Below, piece after piece: positions 61,412-64,000 of a stretch of 64,000 nt of DNA. The position numbers and the translations under genes are program-made. The notes under the pieces were generated by a model. That model saw only the letters and a list, made by a program, of their open reading frames with translations, made no database searches and was not told the DNA's origin. How positions within the stretch are numbered: position 1 is the stretch's first letter; each line of letters opens with the position of its first letter. Location: the NCBI GenBank assembly GCA_009617715.1, contig VTFK01000063.1, forward strand, positions 992,001-1,056,000, read 5' to 3'. This DNA is from Plectrocnemia conspersa. Its lineage: Eukaryota; Arthropoda; Insecta; Trichoptera; Polycentropodidae.

Positions 61412-61419
61412 TAATAAAA

Positions 61420-62520
61420 TATAAATGTATACCGTTATTGTTTTCTATATCTATCATTATCTATTGTTTATTTTTTCTTTCACCTTCTCGCAACTCCCGC
61501 TTTTAGCAACAATTATACCAGTGTCGAAAATAAGATTTACTTAGCTAGAAAGCAACAGGTTAAAGATTTATTTAGATAAGCTTAACATAAGATCATTAGT
61601 ATCTCGGTTTTTATAGCAGGATGTGTTTCAAAAATTTGTTTTAATAACTATCTATTTACTATACATGAGTTGCAAAAAATATTTTTGTTCTATTTTTTAT
61701 GTGAAAATTCTTTATTTTAAATGTTTTTCGAGGTTTTAATTTGATAAATTTTAATTGTGATTATTCTACACCGGTAAAGCTTATGTTGTACCTTAAAATT
61801 TACCGATTGATTTTTATTTCTCTTTACATTTATATAGACGGTGGTAAGGTTTGTCTACGTTTCCTAAATATTTTTAATATAGTTCAAGAGGCTCACAAAA
61901 TTTAGTTTATATAGTATAAGGACCGGAAAATATTAGAAGGTGTCGCGATCAAGGGGCGGATTCGGTTACTTAAGCATAAGAGACTCGTTTATTGGAAAGG
62001 TCAAAAAGCTCGCTGTTTACGGAGGCTAATAGAAAATTTATAAAAATATCCTTTAAGATTTAATTCAACTATAGAGTATATTTGTCGTTATATTACTTTC
62101 TCTATAAACTTTTATTGTTCTTTATCATTTTTAATTCCGTATATTCATCGTAACTGATGTGCTTCTTAAAGATAGCTATGATAAAAAATGATAAAAACGT
62201 ATACAATACTAATTATGCAATAATGTTAATAACAATGCAAATTCAACTTATGTTAGTTTTATTTACAATATATTAAATTTCAACATTGAGAATTAATTTA
62301 AAAACTTTTAGTATAACAAGTCTGTGAGTAAATATTAAGCAGCCAAAAAATGTAAAAACATACATAACAAGTAACCCAATGAATTGTTGATGGTTCACCT
62401 TTCTACTGAAAAATATTAAAATATAAGTAAATAGGAAGCTTTTAAAAGCTAAAATAAATATCATATTATTATTATTAATTTAAAAACTTTAGAATATATA
62501 TCATATTCAATTCCACGAAA
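61420..62520. other. AT-rich stretch without a recognised gene
   Basis: No gene was recognised. GTAAGGTTTGTCTAC near 61850 resembles an arm of the hairpin at 6851 but is too short to interpret. Confidence 0.45.
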
Positions 62521-62965
62521 CTTTTGTATTTCCGAACAAAGAAACCACGACTGAACACGTCGAACAACCCTTTTCCGCTCTCGCCTTTAAACTTTTCCGA
62601 CTTTCCATTAATTTCCTCCGTCCGACGACGTGACGTCATCGCGGCGCTCTCTTTCTCCTTTCATCCGCTGCATACGCAGATCAGGTGCGGCAATTTGTAT
62701 TTTTATAAAGAGCGGTTTTCATCGGGGAACCCTTGAATGATTGATGACCGTGATCTGACCCTCGCCGGGGAGTATCAGGGACGTGAGGTCAATTTGGTAA
62801 CGGGACCGTGACAAGGCCCCGGCGTCGCATGATGAATGACCTCGGACGTAGTACGAACGTGACCAAACAAAAAATTAAATCTGATCTCATGGATCTCGGG
62901 ACCGATATCCTAATAATCTTGGCGTATCATCAGAGTTGAAGATCGTGGTGCTCCAAGTTTTGACT
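62521..62965. other. GC-rich island with CRE and nuclear-receptor-like motifs
   Basis: The block contains a full CRE palindrome, TGACGTCA, at 62631-62638. Further right are GAGGTCA and TGACCT half-sites and several GTGACC motifs (about 62745-62870). The 70-codon plus-strand frame at 62524 has no recognised domain. The layout suggests an enhancer or promoter; this is motif-level inference. Confidence 0.4.
62631..62638. promoter_or_regulatory. CRE palindrome TGACGTCA
   Basis: This is a perfect 8-bp CREB/ATF consensus in a CpG-rich island. A single such site could be chance, though raised GC and neighbouring receptor half-sites support a regulatory reading. Confidence 0.35.
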
Positions 62966-63239
62966 CGAAAAACGTTGGTTAAAAAATGCTAACATAATTT
63001 GTTTAAATACTCCTATAGTATATGATACTTTAATTTGACGCAATACTTTTTTTTTTAAAACCAGCGAATGAGATAAATTTTCTGCTTAAAAAAATCCTGT
63101 CGCTCCATGAACTGCTTCAAAATCTAAGCGTCCGTAAATCAGACAGCCAGAGGAACCCTCCTCAGATGTTATGTCTAATGCAGCAAGTGCGTCAGTAAAA
63201 TGGAAATCTCCCTGATGATCATTCAATACTTGGATGTCC

Positions 63240-63560
63240 TCTTCTAAACATGGAATTAACATGGAATTCTCGTGAAATCCGATGTAAAAGTAGAGAACAA
63301 GAACTACTGATTAGTAAGAACAATATTAATATTATCGTAATCACCGAAGCTTATTTAAAACCGTACGTTAACATTTACAGCCTCAAAGTTGCCTGTATCT
63401 GGAGGGCCGTCTCTCAAGACAAAGCGGAGGAGTTGCGGTATTTGTAAATACATTTATAAGACATGCGTGTATGAACACTAACCAAATTCAACTAGAAACC
63501 GTTGCGATGCAAATTAAACATAAAAACAAAATAATAATGGCGCTCAATGTAATTTTTGGT
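63240..63560 (+). mobile_element. jockey-like LINE endonuclease fragment
   Basis: The frame reads WNSREIRCKSREQELLISKN, then NINIIVITEAYLKPYVNIY. It fits the N-terminal APE-type endonuclease of jockey-like elements (WNaRSIRxK...IxxITEtxLKP), including the catalytic Glu in ITE. After a frameshift come RGG-like residues and then TNQIQLETVAMQIKHKNKIIM. The rest of the element is missing. Whether it is the same family as the RT fragments cannot be tested here, because none of those keeps its endonuclease. Confidence 0.75.
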
Positions 63561-63787
63561 TTTGGAATTTCAGAGATCTCAATGCTGGCACGTGCATTGG
63601 AATTGTTGCGGCGTGAATTGATCCGGGACCACGCTTTTCAACTACTACACTGTAATTTTTATACTAGAAAATATTATTAAAATATATCAGGAAACCACAC
63701 TAACCCATTGATCTCGTATATCTGTGAGTGCGATAAAACAACATTTAATTTAAATATACGCAAAACATGCCAAAGCACATATTGTTA

Positions 63788-64000
63788 TGCCTGTACTACA
63801 CTCTCTAGAAGTTGTCCGAACCGAAGTTACAACTGAAGCGACCACACTGCCGCAAATTTTCCGTCCAGACGGCGGCCGTGAATGACGTCCAGTCACGTAC
63901 AGCTGGCATATTTGCGCGCGATCGAAAAATGTGCCAAATAATCGCAATTTTAAATTGTCATATTATTAAAATTACGCTACTGATAATTATAAAAGTTTGT
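63788..64000. mobile_element. PIF/Harbinger-like element, left part (cut by window end)
   Basis: TTA (63785-63787) is followed by TGCCTGTACTACACTCTCTA and GAAGTTGTCCGAACCGAAGT. The shared sequence with 39214-39440 continues to the end of the window, including TTTGCGCGCGATCGAAAAAT. It is a second large copy in the same orientation. Confidence 0.8.

Noticed and set aside
61845..61862. A second copy of the 6851 hairpin arm
   Set aside because: GTAAGGTTTGTCTAC is only about 13 bp of similarity and has no partner arm nearby.

Overview
The window looks like intergenic DNA from an arthropod nuclear genome, most likely an insect. The evidence is a strongly AT-rich background, no operon-like gene packing, and a typical insect mix of decayed transposons: jockey-like and RTE-like LINEs, a Penelope-like element, Tc1, mariner, pogo, hAT, piggyBac and PIF/Harbinger-like elements. 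I cannot assign an order or species from the sequence alone.

Only one convincing host protein-coding gene is visible: a single-exon gene for a secreted leucine-rich-repeat protein at 14458-16641 (+). It has a signal peptide, a cysteine-containing N-terminal cap, about 20 LRRs and a C-terminal cysteine cap. Its frame is continuous except for one in-frame TAA at 14764-14766. The other long open frames come from transposons, from simple repeats or from GC-richer non-coding islands. One possible isolated exon lies on the minus strand at 56418-56568.

Layout. 1-9 kb: AT-rich, with a pogo-like MITE (4.7 kb), an 80-bp direct repeat (6.6 and 7.6 kb) and a perfect 23-bp hairpin. 9.6-13.6 kb: Harbinger-like MITE, GC-richer islands, and a 5'-truncated jockey-like LINE on the minus strand. 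14.4-16.7 kb: the LRR gene. 17 kb: LINE 5' region. 20.6-23.6 kb: a transposon graveyard of RTE, Tc1, Penelope and pogo pieces lying side by side. 27.2-28.8 kb: a piggyBac remnant and a 187-bp perfect (TA)n tract. 29.3-32.1 kb: hAT pieces and a second LINE copy. 35-41.5 kb: a LINE 5' copy, hAT-like elements, a complete 1034-bp Harbinger-like element and a third LINE fragment. 44.1-46.4 kb: mariner remnant, foldback MITE and a TTAA-flanked piggyBac-like element. 53.5-55.8 kb: a direct pair of about 500-bp repeats around a degenerate tandem repeat. 59.4-64 kb: LINE RT and endonuclease fragments, an 861-bp inverted-repeat element and the start of another Harbinger-like copy.

Between the transposons lie more than a dozen islands of 100-500 bp that are much richer in GC and CpG than their surroundings and show no coherent reading frame. 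Such islands in an AT-rich gene desert are what conserved regulatory elements near a developmental gene would look like, but that is inference: no alignment was possible. Apart from transposon enzymes and the LRR protein, I see no multi-gene system here.
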